A stretch of 64,000 nt of DNA, taken from positions 1,488,001-1,552,000 of the forward strand of contig NZ_AP026671.1 of assembly GCF_027946175.1 (NCBI RefSeq), read 5' to 3'. The notes beneath the pieces were generated by a model. The model searched no databases. It was not told the DNA's origin and saw only the letters and a program-made list of their open reading frames with translations. A program made the translations under genes and the position numbers. The DNA comes from Nitratiruptor tergarcus DSM 16512. Its GTDB lineage: Bacteria > Campylobacterota > Campylobacteria > Campylobacterales > Nitratiruptoraceae. Shown one piece after another: positions 17,737-26,416 of the stretch (positions within the stretch are counted from its first letter, which is position 1; every line of letters begins with the position of its first letter).

Positions 17737-18880
17737 ACACAACTCCATAAAATTCTTGCTTCTTGGCAGTGGTGAGCTTGGCAAAGAGGTGGCTATCGAA
17801 GCGCAGCGGCTAGGCATTGAAGTGGTAGCAGTGGATCGCTATGCAAATGCTCCAGCACATCAGGTAGCTCATCGCAGTTACATTATCGATATGAAAGACA
17901 AAGCGCAAGTTTTAGAAGTAATTTTACGAGAAAAACCAACATATATCCTCCCAGAAATCGAAGCTATTAATATTGATGCTCTCTTTGAAGCTGAAAAACT
18001 GGGCTTTAGAGTTATTCCAAATGCTGAAGCTGTGAATAAGACAATGAATCGCAAAAATATCCGTAAATTTGCAGCTGAAGAGCTTAGACTCAAAACCAGC
18101 GCATACCAGTTTGTTAAAAGTTTTGCAGAGCTCGAAGCTGCAGCAAAAGAGCTTGGCTTTCCATGCGTCATCAAACCTGTCATGAGCTCTTCAGGACATG
18201 GACAAAGCATCGCTAGAAGCGAAGCCGATCTTGCAAAATCGTGGGAGACTGCCAAAGAGGCACGAGGGGATGCGAGTGAGCTCATTGTAGAGGAGTTTAT
18301 TCACTTTGATTATGAAATTACACTGCTTACAGCAAGAAACGAAACTGGCACTGTTTTTTGCCCACCTATTGGCCATATTCAAAAAGATGGAGACTACATC
18401 TTTAGCTGGCAACCTATGGAGATGAGTGAAGTTGCGTTACAAAAAGCACAAAACATAGCTAAAAAAATAACTGATGGATTGGGTGGTAGAGGAATTTTTG
18501 GAGTGGAGCTCTTTATCCAAGGAGATGAGGTCTTCTTTAGTGAAGTCTCCCCTCGCCCACACGATACAGGAATGGTAACAATGATTACACAAAGCCAAAG
18601 CGAGTTTGCTTTGCATGTACGTGCAGTCCTGGGACTTCCTCTAAATTTTCATTTTTACACTCCAGGAGCAAGTGCAGCATACAAAGCCAAAAATGAGAGC
18701 TTTGCACCTGTTTTTGAGGTAGATGAGAGCCTCTTTGACGAGAAGAGTTTTTTACGCATATTTGGTAAACCAGAGTCTCACGAAGGGCGCCGCATGGCTG
18801 TAGTACTTACAATGAATAATACAAGTAATAAAGCCTTACAAAAAGCAAAAGAACTTATCAAGAAAGTGAGTGATGCATGA
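17714..18880 (+). CDS. purT: Formate-dependent phosphoribosylglycinamide formyltransferase 2 (PurT)
   Basis: 388 aa, normal length for PurT. It converts GAR to formyl-GAR with formate and ATP in purine synthesis, in the cytosol. The N-terminal [19 protein letters not shown] and [19 protein letters not shown] are diagnostic, followed by the ATP-grasp core ([40 protein letters not shown]). AAAGGAG precedes the ATG. The 3' end overlaps the yjbQ-like start by 4 bp. Confidence 0.95.
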   Translation: MQLTTPLKHNSIKFLLLGSGELGKEVAIEAQRLGIEVVAVDRYANAPAHQVAHRSYIIDMKDKAQVLEVILREKPTYILPEIEAINIDALFEAEKLGFRVIPNAEAVNKTMNRKNIRKFAAEELRLKTSAYQFVKSFAELEAAAKELGFPCVIKPVMSSSGHGQSIARSEADLAKSWETAKEARGDASELIVEEFIHFDYEITLLTARNETGTVFCPPIGHIQKDGDYIFSWQPMEMSEVALQKAQNIAKKITDGLGGRGIFGVELFIQGDEVFFSEVSPRPHDTGMVTMITQSQSEFALHVRAVLGLPLNFHFYTPGASAAYKAKNESFAPVFEVDESLFDEKSFLRIFGKPESHEGRRMAVVLTMNNTSNKALQKAKELIKKVSDA

Positions 18881-19299
18881 AAATAGCACAAAAACTCATT
18901 ACCCTCAAAGCTCGTCCAAGGGGGTTTCACCTCATTACAAATGAGATACTAGAGCACTTGCCCGAACTTTCTGATTTTCATGCTGGTATTGCGCATCTAT
19001 TTTTAATGCATACAAGTGCAAGCCTTACTATCAATGAAAACGCTGATCCAAACGTTCGCAACGATTTTTTTGCATTTACTCAAAGACTCGTACCAGAAAA
19101 TGAGCCCTACTACACTCATACATTAGAGGGAAGTGAAGATATGCCTGCACATATCAAAAGCAGCCTCTATGGAAATTTTCTTGCAATCCCTATCAATACA
19201 GGCCGTTTTGTACTTGGAACATGGCAAGGGATCTACCTTGGTGAGCATCGTGACTTTGCAGGTAATAGAAAAATCTATGTTACATTGATGGGAGAGTAG
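18877..19299 (+). CDS. YjbQ family protein (secondary thiamine-phosphate synthase family)
   Basis: 140 aa, the usual size. The family signature is seen as [33 protein letters not shown] and [14 protein letters not shown], with conserved His and Glu at the putative active site. YjbQ proteins show weak thiamine-phosphate synthase activity, and the physiological role is unsettled. It overlaps purT by ATGA and abuts the dehydrogenase gene. Confidence 0.93.
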   Translation: MKIAQKLITLKARPRGFHLITNEILEHLPELSDFHAGIAHLFLMHTSASLTINENADPNVRNDFFAFTQRLVPENEPYYTHTLEGSEDMPAHIKSSLYGNFLAIPINTGRFVLGTWQGIYLGEHRDFAGNRKIYVTLMGE

Positions 19300-20232
19300 A
19301 TGAAAATCGTGGTTTTAGACGCTAAAACACTTGGAGAGGTTGATTTCTCTTTGCTCAATCGCTTTGGCGAAGTCACAGTATATCCTACGACCTCAGACCA
19401 ACAGAAGCTTCAAAGAATCAAAGATGCCAATATTATCATTACCAATAAAGTAGTTATCGATAAAGAAGCTATCGATATTGCGAAAAATCTACAACTCATC
19501 TGCATTGCCGCAACAGGAATGAATAATGTAGACCTTGATTATGCCAAGCAAAAAGGCATAACAGTTAAAAACGTAGTTGGCTACTCAACTGAGAGTGTCG
19601 TACAGCATACTTTTGCAATGGCTTTTTACCTCATAGAGCACCTTCCCTACTATGATACCTATGTCAAAAGTGGTAAATGGAGCGAATCTGGGATCTTTAC
19701 CTGCCTGGATAAGCCCTTTTTTGAAATTTTCAATAAGCGATGGGGCATTATTGGGATGGGAGCAATTGGTAAAAGAGTAGCCCAGGTAGCACAAAGTTTT
19801 GGATGTGAGGTGGTCTATCACTCAACAAGCGGGAAAAACCTTGATCATCCCTACACACATCTCGATCTCGATACGCTTCTAGCTACAAGCGATATTATCT
19901 CTATTCATGCTCCTTTGAATGAAAAGACAAAAAATCTCATCCAAAAAGAGCAGCTCCTTAAACTCAAAGATAAAGCCATTCTGCTCAATCTCGGTAGAGG
20001 TGGTATTATCAATGAAAAAGCACTTGCAACCGTTATAGATCAAAAAGAGATCTATGTGGGACTCGATGTAACCCAAAAGGAGCCGCTCCCAAAAGATTCG
20101 CCTCTACTGCAAATAGAAAATAGAGATCGACTCCTCATCACACCCCATATCGCCTGGACAAGCATAGAAGCGAGAGAGAGACTCTTTGCTTCTATCATCA
20201 AAAACATAGAGGAGTTTTTAAGTAGTAATTAG
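19300..20232 (+). CDS. D-isomer-specific 2-hydroxyacid dehydrogenase
   Basis: 310 aa. NAD-binding Rossmann motif GIIGMGAIGKRVA, catalytic region LLNLGRGGIINEKAL, and ITPHIAWTS with the catalytic His. It would reduce a 2-keto acid to the D-hydroxy acid with NAD(P)H, probably glyoxylate, hydroxypyruvate or a similar compound. It begins right after the yjbQ-like stop and overlaps the convergent phosphoesterase gene by 15 bp. Confidence 0.92.
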   Translation: MKIVVLDAKTLGEVDFSLLNRFGEVTVYPTTSDQQKLQRIKDANIIITNKVVIDKEAIDIAKNLQLICIAATGMNNVDLDYAKQKGITVKNVVGYSTESVVQHTFAMAFYLIEHLPYYDTYVKSGKWSESGIFTCLDKPFFEIFNKRWGIIGMGAIGKRVAQVAQSFGCEVVYHSTSGKNLDHPYTHLDLDTLLATSDIISIHAPLNEKTKNLIQKEQLLKLKDKAILLNLGRGGIINEKALATVIDQKEIYVGLDVTQKEPLPKDSPLLQIENRDRLLITPHIAWTSIEARERLFASIIKNIEEFLSSN

Positions 20233-21039
20233 TTTTTCTTTTATGCCTCCTCTACCAATCTTGATATAGCGCATTGGGTTTTGGTAGAGGATCTGAGCAG
20301 CTTTGAAAGCACGTGAAGCAATTGCTGTCACGTGACCTATGCGACTTACATTATCTATATGCTTATGGCCAGAGAGAGTTAAAATAAGATTAGGATACCT
20401 AAAAAGCTGCTCTTGCACCTCTTTTGTATTTTGCAAAACATACTTATGTATATCTTTTGGATCGGTTCCATGCCAATAGTTAAGATATGGATGATGATTT
20501 AATATAATGGTAGGCTTACCTTTGTTCAGAGCCTTTTTTGCAAAAGCAATTGTCTCTTTTGTATAGATACCAGCTCCACTATGCTCAATTGTACTATCAA
20601 GCCCTAAAATCAGATATCCTTTATGCTCCACCATCCAGTCCCTGCCAGAGACTCTCATCCCTTTTTGATCAAAAAAGAGTCTTGCAAATTCACCAGCATC
20701 AATACTATTATCACCTTTTGGAGAGGACTCCTTATTGCCTCTTACACAGTAGCATGGTACTTTCATCTTCTCTATAAAAGCTTTAAATATTTTTGCATCT
20801 TTATCACCAGGAACCGTATTATTAAAGTTATCTCCACCAAAGAGAACAAAATCTATATGAGAAAAGCGAGTATTGACAACATCAGCCAGATGCTCCATCG
20901 CCTTAACAGTATGAGGCATACTCAGATCCATGTGAGAATCGGTAATGTGAAGAAAGCGAAGCTTTTCATCTTCTTTTGCAAATAATGGAAATGCAAGAGG
21001 GAGTGTCAATGTAGCTTTGAGAAAGTCTCTACGTTGCAT
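20218..21039 (-). CDS. Exported metallophosphoesterase (Tat signal)
   Basis: About 273 aa. The calcineurin-like phosphoesterase motifs are all present: FLHITDSHMD, FGGDNFNN, RGNKES, LNHHPYLNYW and LSGHKH. MQRRDFLKATLTLPLAFPLF is a twin-arginine signal, so the enzyme should work in the periplasm. The frame opens further upstream (21183), but that part would translate the SRP RNA gene. The ATG at 21039 has AAGGAAG at the right distance and gives the Tat signal. Confidence 0.9.
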   Translation of the reverse strand: MQRRDFLKATLTLPLAFPLFAKEDEKLRFLHITDSHMDLSMPHTVKAMEHLADVVNTRFSHIDFVLFGGDNFNNTVPGDKDAKIFKAFIEKMKVPCYCVRGNKESSPKGDNSIDAGEFARLFFDQKGMRVSGRDWMVEHKGYLILGLDSTIEHSGAGIYTKETIAFAKKALNKGKPTIILNHHPYLNYWHGTDPKDIHKYVLQNTKEVQEQLFRYPNLILTLSGHKHIDNVSRIGHVTAIASRAFKAAQILYQNPMRYIKIGRGGIKEKLITT

Positions 21040-21061
21040 AGCTGCTTCCTTTTTAGGAAGC

Positions 21062-21067
21062 ATTATA
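21062..21067 (-). promoter_or_regulatory. -10 box before the phosphoesterase gene
   Basis: TATAAT on the minus strand between the SRP RNA gene and the phosphoesterase ATG at 21039. It supports a start at 21039 rather than the upstream frame opening. Confidence 0.45.
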
Positions 21068-21074
21068 CCACAAG

Positions 21075-21177
21075 ACCCCACCCAGATACCCGCGGCGCCC
21101 GGACAGCTGCGGTGCTCTGCTGCGTTCCCGCCCTGAAGCTTTGCCGCAACTGTCCGTCGCACGGGTCTGAGCGGAGC
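21075..21177 (-). ncRNA. ffs: Signal recognition particle RNA (4.5S type)
   Basis: On the minus strand the apical domain-IV motif is plain: CAGG, then GCG-GGAA-CGC (tetraloop at 21125-21128), then AGCAG. The flanking arms pair as GGACAGTTGCGG with CCGCAGCTGTCC. An outer helix with G-U pairs extends to about 21177 and 21075, giving a single long hairpin of about 103 nt, as in E. coli 4.5S RNA. The segment is clearly GC-richer than its surroundings. The exact ends are inferred from pairing. Confidence 0.9.
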
Positions 21178-21221
21178 GTTCAAAGTAGCAGACTACTCTC
21201 AGCGCTCCGCTTGGAAAAGGT

Positions 21222-21227
21222 ATTATA
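21222..21227 (-). promoter_or_regulatory. -10 box upstream of the SRP RNA
   Basis: TATAAT on the minus strand between tRNA-Ser(GGA) and the SRP RNA. A start 7 bp downstream would give a leader of roughly 38 nt before the mature RNA. Confidence 0.5.
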
Positions 21228-21238
21228 CCATAAATCCA

Positions 21239-21329
21239 TGGCGGAGAGAGAGGGATTCGAACCCTCGAGGGGCTGTTAACCCCTACACGCGTTCCAGGCG
21301 TGCGCCTTCAACCACTCGGCCATCTCCCC
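21239..21329 (-). tRNA. tRNA-Ser (anticodon GGA)
   Basis: Read on the minus strand: a 7-bp acceptor stem (GGGGAGA / TCTCTCC), TGGCCGAG D-arm, anticodon loop CTGGAAC, a long variable arm (GGGGTTAACAGCCCC), GGTTCGAATCC T-arm and encoded CCA. 91 nt including CCA. Confidence 0.97.
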
Positions 21330-21363
21330 ATCAACTTTATGGTAAGCTCGTGATTTTAATTCA

Positions 21364-21455
21364 TGGCGGGGAGGGTGGGATTCGAACCCACGGTAGGCTC
21401 ATCACCTACGCCGGTTTTCAAGACCGGTGCGTTCAACCAGCTCCGCCACCTCCCC
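21364..21455 (-). tRNA. tRNA-Ser (anticodon UGA)
   Basis: Minus strand. Acceptor GGGGAGG / CCTCCCC, anticodon loop CTTGAAA between ACCGG arms, a long variable arm (GTAGGTGATGAGCCTAC), T-arm GGTTCGAATCC and encoded CCA. 92 nt. Confidence 0.97.
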
Positions 21456-21470
21456 AGAGGCAGCAATAAG

Positions 21471-21545
21471 TGGAGGCGCCACCCGGATTCGAACCGGGGA
21501 TCAGAGCTTTGCAGGCTCCTGCCTTAGCCACTTGGCTATGGCGCC
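21471..21545 (-). tRNA. tRNA-Cys (anticodon GCA)
   Basis: Minus strand. Acceptor GGCGCCA / TGGCGCC, anticodon loop CTGCAAA in a GGAGC/GCTCT stem, T-arm GGTTCGAATCC and encoded CCA. 75 nt. A TATAAT at 21562-21567 lies just upstream. Confidence 0.97.
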
Positions 21546-21561
21546 GAAAATTGCAGAAGAA

Positions 21562-21567
21562 ATTATA
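21562..21567 (-). promoter_or_regulatory. -10 box of the Cys/Ser tRNA group
   Basis: TATAAT on the minus strand 17 bp before the 5' end of tRNA-Cys, preceded by an A/T tract. It probably serves tRNA-Cys and the two downstream tRNA-Ser genes. Confidence 0.5.
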
Positions 21568-21593
21568 CACAAAAAAAATTTAATTTTCTATTA

Positions 21594-21681
21594 TGGTGCC
21601 CGAGGCCGGACTTGAACCGGCACGGAGAAAACCTCCGAGGGATTTTAAGTCCCTTGCGTCTACCAATTCCGCCACCCGGGC
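21594..21681 (-). tRNA. tRNA-Leu (anticodon UAA)
   Basis: Minus strand. Acceptor GCCCGGG / CTCGGGC, anticodon loop CTTAAAA between GGGA and TCCC arms, a long variable arm (CGGAGGTTTTCTCCG), GGTTCAAGTCC T-arm and encoded CCA. 88 nt. Confidence 0.97.
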
Positions 21682-21758
21682 AGCATAAATCTCTCCACAA
21701 CATCTATTGGTCTTCACAATGGATGCAGGGCGTGATTTGCTATATCCATGAGAGTTTA

Positions 21759-21834
<76 letters not shown>

Positions 21835-21849
21835 AAATGTTGGAATGAA

Positions 21850-21855
21850 ATTATA
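21850..21855 (-). promoter_or_regulatory. -10 box of tRNA-Gly
   Basis: TATAAT on the minus strand 16 bp upstream of the tRNA-Gly 5' end. Confidence 0.5.
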
Positions 21856-21893
21856 GCTAAAAAAGTGCTCTTTGTAAATATGTGGGGGTGTAG

Positions 21894-21899
21894 TATAAT
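21894..21899 (+). promoter_or_regulatory. -10 box of ilvD
   Basis: TATAAT on the plus strand 27 bp before the ilvD ATG, with TTAGGAGAAG as ribosome site in between. No attenuator or leader peptide is seen. Confidence 0.55.
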
Positions 21900-21926
21900 T
21901 ATCAAAACAAAAAGTTAGGAGAAGTT

Positions 21927-23621
21927 ATGCGAAGTGATGAGATAAAAAAGGGGTATCAACGTGCTCCACACAGAAGTCTTTTACGTGCTGTTGGTCTCAA
22001 AGATGAAGATTTTGACAAACCCTTTATCGGTGTTGCCAACTCCTTTATAGAGATAATTCCAGGCCACTTTTTTCTCAATAAATATGCTCAGATTATTAAA
22101 GATGAGATCCGCAAGAATGGATGTGTTCCTTTTGAGTTTAATACTATCGGTGTAGATGATGGGATTGCGATGGGGCATGACGGTATGCTCTACTCTCTTC
22201 CTAGTCGTGAAATTATCGCTAACTCTATTGAAACAGTTATGAATGCCCATAAGCTTGATGCGATGATTGCAATTCCAAATTGTGACAAGATTACTCCGGG
22301 GATGATAATGGGGGCTTTGAGGGTCAATGTCCCTACTATTTTTGTAAGTGGCGGTCCTATGCAAGCAGGACACCTCAGCGATGGCACCCCAATAGATCTA
22401 GCAACTGCTTTTGAAGCGGTAGGAAAAGTAGCGCAAGGAGAGATGAGTGAAGAGCAGCTTTATGAGATCGAGTGTGAAGCGTGCCCAAGTGGAGGAAGTT
22501 GCTCAGGAATGTTTACAGCAAACTCAATGAATACACTTATGGAAGCGATGGGAATTGCTCTTAAAGGAAACGGTACCATCCTTGCACTCACGCCTGAGCG
22601 AGAAGAGCTTTTGCGTCAAGCTGCAAGACGCATCTGCGAAATAACCAAAGACGAGAGTCTCACCGAAAAGTATCGCATCCGCAACATCATCAACGAAAAA
22701 GCTGTACACAACGCTTTTGTTGTCGATATGGCCATGGGTGGAAGTACTAACACTGTTTTGCATATGATGGCTATCGCTAAAGAGGCGGGAGTCGATTTTG
22801 ATCTTGCAAAACTCAATGAAATTAGCAAGCATGTTGCTCACATTGCAAAAATCTCTCCAAGCCTCCAGACAGTACACATGGAAGATATTCATAAAGCTGG
22901 TGGGGTGAGTGCAGTGATGAAAGAAGCCAGCAAACGCAGCGATACAGTACTCTACCTCGATAATCCCGTTATTGAAGGAGGCACTGTAGCTGATAGAATC
23001 AAAGATGCAAAAGTTCTTGATACCTCTATTATTCACCCTGTTGAAAACCCTTACAGCGAAGTGGGAGGTCTTGCAATTCTTTTTGGAAATCTTGCGCAGG
23101 AAGGAGCAGTAGTTAAAACAGCTGGCATAGATCCTAACATGCGAGAGTTTACTGGGAAAGCTATTTGCTTTGATAGTCAGCAAGAGGCTATTGATGGTAT
23201 TATTGGAGGCAAAGTCAAACCTGGCCATGTAGTAGTAATCCGCTATGAAGGTCCCAAAGGAGGGCCTGGTATGCAAGAGATGCTAGCTCCCACAAGTCTT
23301 ATAGCCGGTATGAATCTTGGTGATAAAGTTGCTCTCATCACTGATGGACGCTTTAGCGGAGCTACAAGAGGGGCAAGTATCGGCCATGTAAGTCCAGAAG
23401 CTGCAGAAGGAGGCGTTATAGGACTCTTGCAAGATGGAGATGAGATCTATATCAACGTAGATACCTATACACTTGAAGTCAAACTCAGTGATAAAGAGCT
23501 AGAAGAGCGTCGCAAAAACTTCAAGCCAAAAGTAAAAGATATAAAAGGAAGATGGCTTCGCCAATATAGATCTCTTGTTACAAATGCAGCCCATGGGGCT
23601 ATTTTAAAAGATGAGTGCTAA
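21927..23621 (+). CDS. ilvD: Dihydroxy-acid dehydratase (IlvD)
   Basis: 564 aa, normal length. It dehydrates 2,3-dihydroxy-3-methylbutanoate and 2,3-dihydroxy-3-methylpentanoate in Val/Ile synthesis, using an Fe-S cluster and Mg. Seen: [11 protein letters not shown] and [20 protein letters not shown] (cluster cysteines), [33 protein letters not shown] and [11 protein letters not shown]. It overlaps rsgA by 11 bp. Confidence 0.97.
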   Translation: MRSDEIKKGYQRAPHRSLLRAVGLKDEDFDKPFIGVANSFIEIIPGHFFLNKYAQIIKDEIRKNGCVPFEFNTIGVDDGIAMGHDGMLYSLPSREIIANSIETVMNAHKLDAMIAIPNCDKITPGMIMGALRVNVPTIFVSGGPMQAGHLSDGTPIDLATAFEAVGKVAQGEMSEEQLYEIECEACPSGGSCSGMFTANSMNTLMEAMGIALKGNGTILALTPEREELLRQAARRICEITKDESLTEKYRIRNIINEKAVHNAFVVDMAMGGSTNTVLHMMAIAKEAGVDFDLAKLNEISKHVAHIAKISPSLQTVHMEDIHKAGGVSAVMKEASKRSDTVLYLDNPVIEGGTVADRIKDAKVLDTSIIHPVENPYSEVGGLAILFGNLAQEGAVVKTAGIDPNMREFTGKAICFDSQQEAIDGIIGGKVKPGHVVVIRYEGPKGGPGMQEMLAPTSLIAGMNLGDKVALITDGRFSGATRGASIGHVSPEAAEGGVIGLLQDGDEIYINVDTYTLEVKLSDKELEERRKNFKPKVKDIKGRWLRQYRSLVTNAAHGAILKDEC

Positions 23622-24489
23622 GGCTCTTGTAACCTATCGCAGCGCCGCTGCGAGCAGGGTTACACTTCTCGATTCTCTTAAAACCTATCCTTCCATATTG
23701 CGAAAAAAAATTAAAAAACAAAAACTCTATGCAGGAGACTTTGTTGAAGGCGAAATTATTGGTGATCAATTTGTTATCGAAAAGATTGAACCTCGCAAAA
23801 ATCTCTTAGTTCGTCCCCCTGTCGCCAATGTAGATAATGTTCTTGTAGTCATGGCTATGAGGAGCCCCAATTTTGATAGTTATCTTTTAGATAATTTTTT
23901 AGCAGTGTATGAATATAAAAAGATTGAGCCTATCATCATTTTCAATAAAATAGATCTTTTGGAAGATAAGAGAGAGCTTGAAACATGGATAGATCTCTAC
24001 CAAAACATTGGCTATGAAGTAGTTGCTCTTAGTGCCATGCAAGAGGATGGGATAAAAAAGATAAAAAAATATATTCAAGGTGATATCACTATTGTAGCCG
24101 GCCCTAGTGGTGCTGGAAAATCGACACTTCTCTCTAAACTTCTTGGAATAGATCTTAAAACAGGCGAGGTCAACCATAAGCTGGGACGAGGGCGCCACAC
24201 GACAACTGCTGTAACACTCTATCCATTTAATCATAACTCCTTTATTGCAGATACTCCTGGATTTAGTAAAGTAGAAGCTACATACTTTATAGACAAAAGA
24301 GAAGTACACCGCTACTTTAGAGAGTTTTTGCGCTATCAATGTAAGTTTCCTGACTGTACACATACAAATGAGCCTGGATGTGCTGTCGAAGAAGCTGTGA
24401 AAAAAGGTGAAATAAGTTGCAATCGATTCAAAAATTATTTAAAAATTATGCAATTTTTTTGGAAAGAATTCGATACTATATGTAAATAA
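23611..24489 (+). CDS. rsgA: Small ribosomal subunit biogenesis GTPase RsgA
   Basis: 292 aa. Circularly permuted GTPase: the G4 motif FNKIDLL comes before the P-loop [12 protein letters not shown] and G3 DTPGFS. An N-terminal OB-fold and a C-terminal zinc knuckle ([13 protein letters not shown]) complete the family pattern. It acts in late 30S maturation. The ATG lies within the last codons of ilvD (11-bp overlap). Confidence 0.95.
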   Translation: MSAKALVTYRSAAASRVTLLDSLKTYPSILRKKIKKQKLYAGDFVEGEIIGDQFVIEKIEPRKNLLVRPPVANVDNVLVVMAMRSPNFDSYLLDNFLAVYEYKKIEPIIIFNKIDLLEDKRELETWIDLYQNIGYEVVALSAMQEDGIKKIKKYIQGDITIVAGPSGAGKSTLLSKLLGIDLKTGEVNHKLGRGRHTTTAVTLYPFNHNSFIADTPGFSKVEATYFIDKREVHRYFREFLRYQCKFPDCTHTNEPGCAVEEAVKKGEISCNRFKNYLKIMQFFWKEFDTICK

Positions 24490-24501
24490 TGAAGGAAAAA
24501 G

Positions 24502-25827
24502 ATGCGCCCCTCACCTAAAAATATTGAATCACCATTTAATATTGAAGATGTCTTTTTTTCTAAAACCGATGCTCACGGTAAAATCATCTACGGAAATAGA
24601 GTATTTTACAATATTGCAAAATACTCGCCCAAAGAACTGAGAGGAAAACCTCACAATATCATTCGCCATCCCGATATGCCCCGGGCTGTATTTTACTATC
24701 TTTGGGATTTCATAAAACATAACAAACCTTTTGCAGGATATGTGAAAAATATGGCGAAAGATGGTAGTTACTATTGGGTTTTTGCAATCGTTTTTCCAAT
24801 TATAGAGCATGGTAAAAAAAGTGGCTACCTCTCTGTCCGTATTAAGCCTACCACCAAATTTTTTCCAATAGCACGAGAGCTCTACCATGAACTTCAAACT
24901 ATTGAAAAACAAGAGGGTATGGAAATCTCAAAAAAGGTTTTTTTACAAAAGATTAAAGATTTAGGCTTTGCTAGTTATGAAGAGTTCATGATAACTGCTC
25001 TATTAGAAGAGTTTCGTTCTAAAGAGGACTATTTTCAACTCTCAATCGATCCAGATAAACTTGCTGATATTCCTCGCCTCAAACATATTTACGAAATGGC
25101 AAAAGTTATAGAGCATATCTATAGTGCTCTAAAAAATAGACTCTACTTTTTTATTGATTTGGGAAATGAACTAGAAAAAAAGTTTCGTGATATTTTTGAA
25201 ATCACTGATGAACTCTCTCTCATTGCCCTCAACTCATCAGTAGAGAGCCATAAAATAGGTTCAATCGGTGCATCTTTTGCTGTAGTTTCTAATGAGATCA
25301 AGAAAGATGCTGAACGTATAGGCAAACATATTGTTGTCTTGCGCAAAAACACGCAAAAGCTCTATGGCCTAATCCAAAACACCATTTTACATCTTCTTTC
25401 ACTCAATATCGAGATATTTGCGATTCTATACTACCTCAAAGAGACCATTGAATATGACAGTTGCAATGAAGGTGAGTGCATAGACAAATTGGAAGATTTT
25501 GTAAAAGTTCTGCAATCTTCAACTATGGAAGTCACAAAGGAGTCTAACATTCTTAAAAACCATATTGAAGAGACACTTCTTTTTATCAACAAAATAGAGC
25601 GCCTTATTAAAGAGCTTCACTATATTCAAATAAATGGTTTGATAGAAGCATCTAAGCTCGAAGATATAAAATTTACTATTATTTTTCAGCAGGTACAAAA
25701 TCTGGTTGAAAATACTAATAAGACCCTAGAAGAGATAGCTCCATCTATGAACACTGCTCTCAAATACACCTGCGATATTGAAGAAAATATTAAAGAGGTG
25801 GATTTATATCTTAAGCATCTGCTTTAA
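24502..25827 (+). CDS. PAS-domain, chemoreceptor-like cytosolic protein
   Basis: 441 aa, no membrane segment. Residues about 10-120 are a PAS domain of the Aer type (FFSKTDAHGKIIYGNRVFY, GKPHNIIRHPDMP, KDGSYYWVFAIVFPI). The rest is helical. Near residue 248 a segment, LSLIALNSSVESHKIG followed by FAVVSNEIKKDAERIG, mirrors the chemoreceptor hairpin tip (LLALNAAIEAARAG, FAVVADEVRKLA) with changed residues. This suggests energy or redox sensing through a diverged signalling tip. The 3' end overlaps the convergent FAH gene by 17 bp. Confidence 0.8.
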   Translation: MRPSPKNIESPFNIEDVFFSKTDAHGKIIYGNRVFYNIAKYSPKELRGKPHNIIRHPDMPRAVFYYLWDFIKHNKPFAGYVKNMAKDGSYYWVFAIVFPIIEHGKKSGYLSVRIKPTTKFFPIARELYHELQTIEKQEGMEISKKVFLQKIKDLGFASYEEFMITALLEEFRSKEDYFQLSIDPDKLADIPRLKHIYEMAKVIEHIYSALKNRLYFFIDLGNELEKKFRDIFEITDELSLIALNSSVESHKIGSIGASFAVVSNEIKKDAERIGKHIVVLRKNTQKLYGLIQNTILHLLSLNIEIFAILYYLKETIEYDSCNEGECIDKLEDFVKVLQSSTMEVTKESNILKNHIEETLLFINKIERLIKELHYIQINGLIEASKLEDIKFTIIFQQVQNLVENTNKTLEEIAPSMNTALKYTCDIEENIKEVDLYLKHLL

Positions 25828-26416
25828 AAATTGCTCTTATAAGTTGCCTACTGTTTTGATAAATCTCTCCTACAAAAATATCCCCTCTCTTTACACTTCC
25901 AACACCTTTTGGAGTACCGCTCATGATGATATCGCCATCATCAAGACCAAAAATTGTATCTATATCTTTTACCAAAAAATCTGGTTTATAAATCATGAGT
26001 TCTACTCCACCTTTTTGAACAAGTTCGCCATTTTTATACAGTACTACTTCCACTCCATGCCAATCTTTAATCGCTACAAACTTACTAAAAAGAGCAGAAT
26101 TTTTAAAAGCTTTTGCTCTCTCCCACGGAAGCCCTTTTTGTTTTAATTTTGACTGGAGATCTCTTAAAGTCAAATCAAACCCAAATCCAACGCCAGCTAT
26201 TTGTCTGTTTTGTATCAAAAAGCAAATCTCTGCTTCATAATGAATCCCATCTCTTGCTATAAGCCTATCACCAATTGCAGAATTTGGCTTGATGAAATAG
26301 ACCGGTTCATCTGGAATTTTATTATTTAGCTCTTTGATATGTTCAACATAGTTTCTCCCAATACAGACAATTTTGCAAGGAGTGATTGCTTGATTATCAA
26401 AAATTATAGTTTTCAT
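25811..26416 (-). CDS. Fumarylacetoacetate hydrolase (FAH) family protein
   Basis: 201 aa, compact FAH type. Seen: CIGRNYVEHIKEL, the metal ligands in HYEAEICFLI and GFDLTLRDLQ, and MSGTPKGVG. Members hydrolyse acylpyruvates or decarboxylate oxaloacetate, and the substrate here is unknown. The start overlaps the upstream ATPase stop as ATGA, so it is coupled to the last gene of the defence-like operon, though the family itself has no defence role I know of. Confidence 0.9.
   Translation of the reverse strand: MKTIIFDNQAITPCKIVCIGRNYVEHIKELNNKIPDEPVYFIKPNSAIGDRLIARDGIHYEAEICFLIQNRQIAGVGFGFDLTLRDLQSKLKQKGLPWERAKAFKNSALFSKFVAIKDWHGVEVVLYKNGELVQKGGVELMIYKPDFLVKDIDTIFGLDDGDIIMSGTPKGVGSVKRGDIFVGEIYQNSRQLIRAIFKADA

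Noticed and set aside
21040-21183. Upstream extension of the phosphoesterase frame (48 extra residues)
   Set aside because: It would translate the SRP RNA gene. The ATG at 21039 has a ribosome site and gives a clean Tat signal.
22524-23276. 250-aa minus-strand open frame inside ilvD
   Set aside because: ilvD is fully supported by conserved motifs. The antisense frame has no ribosome site or recognisable domain.
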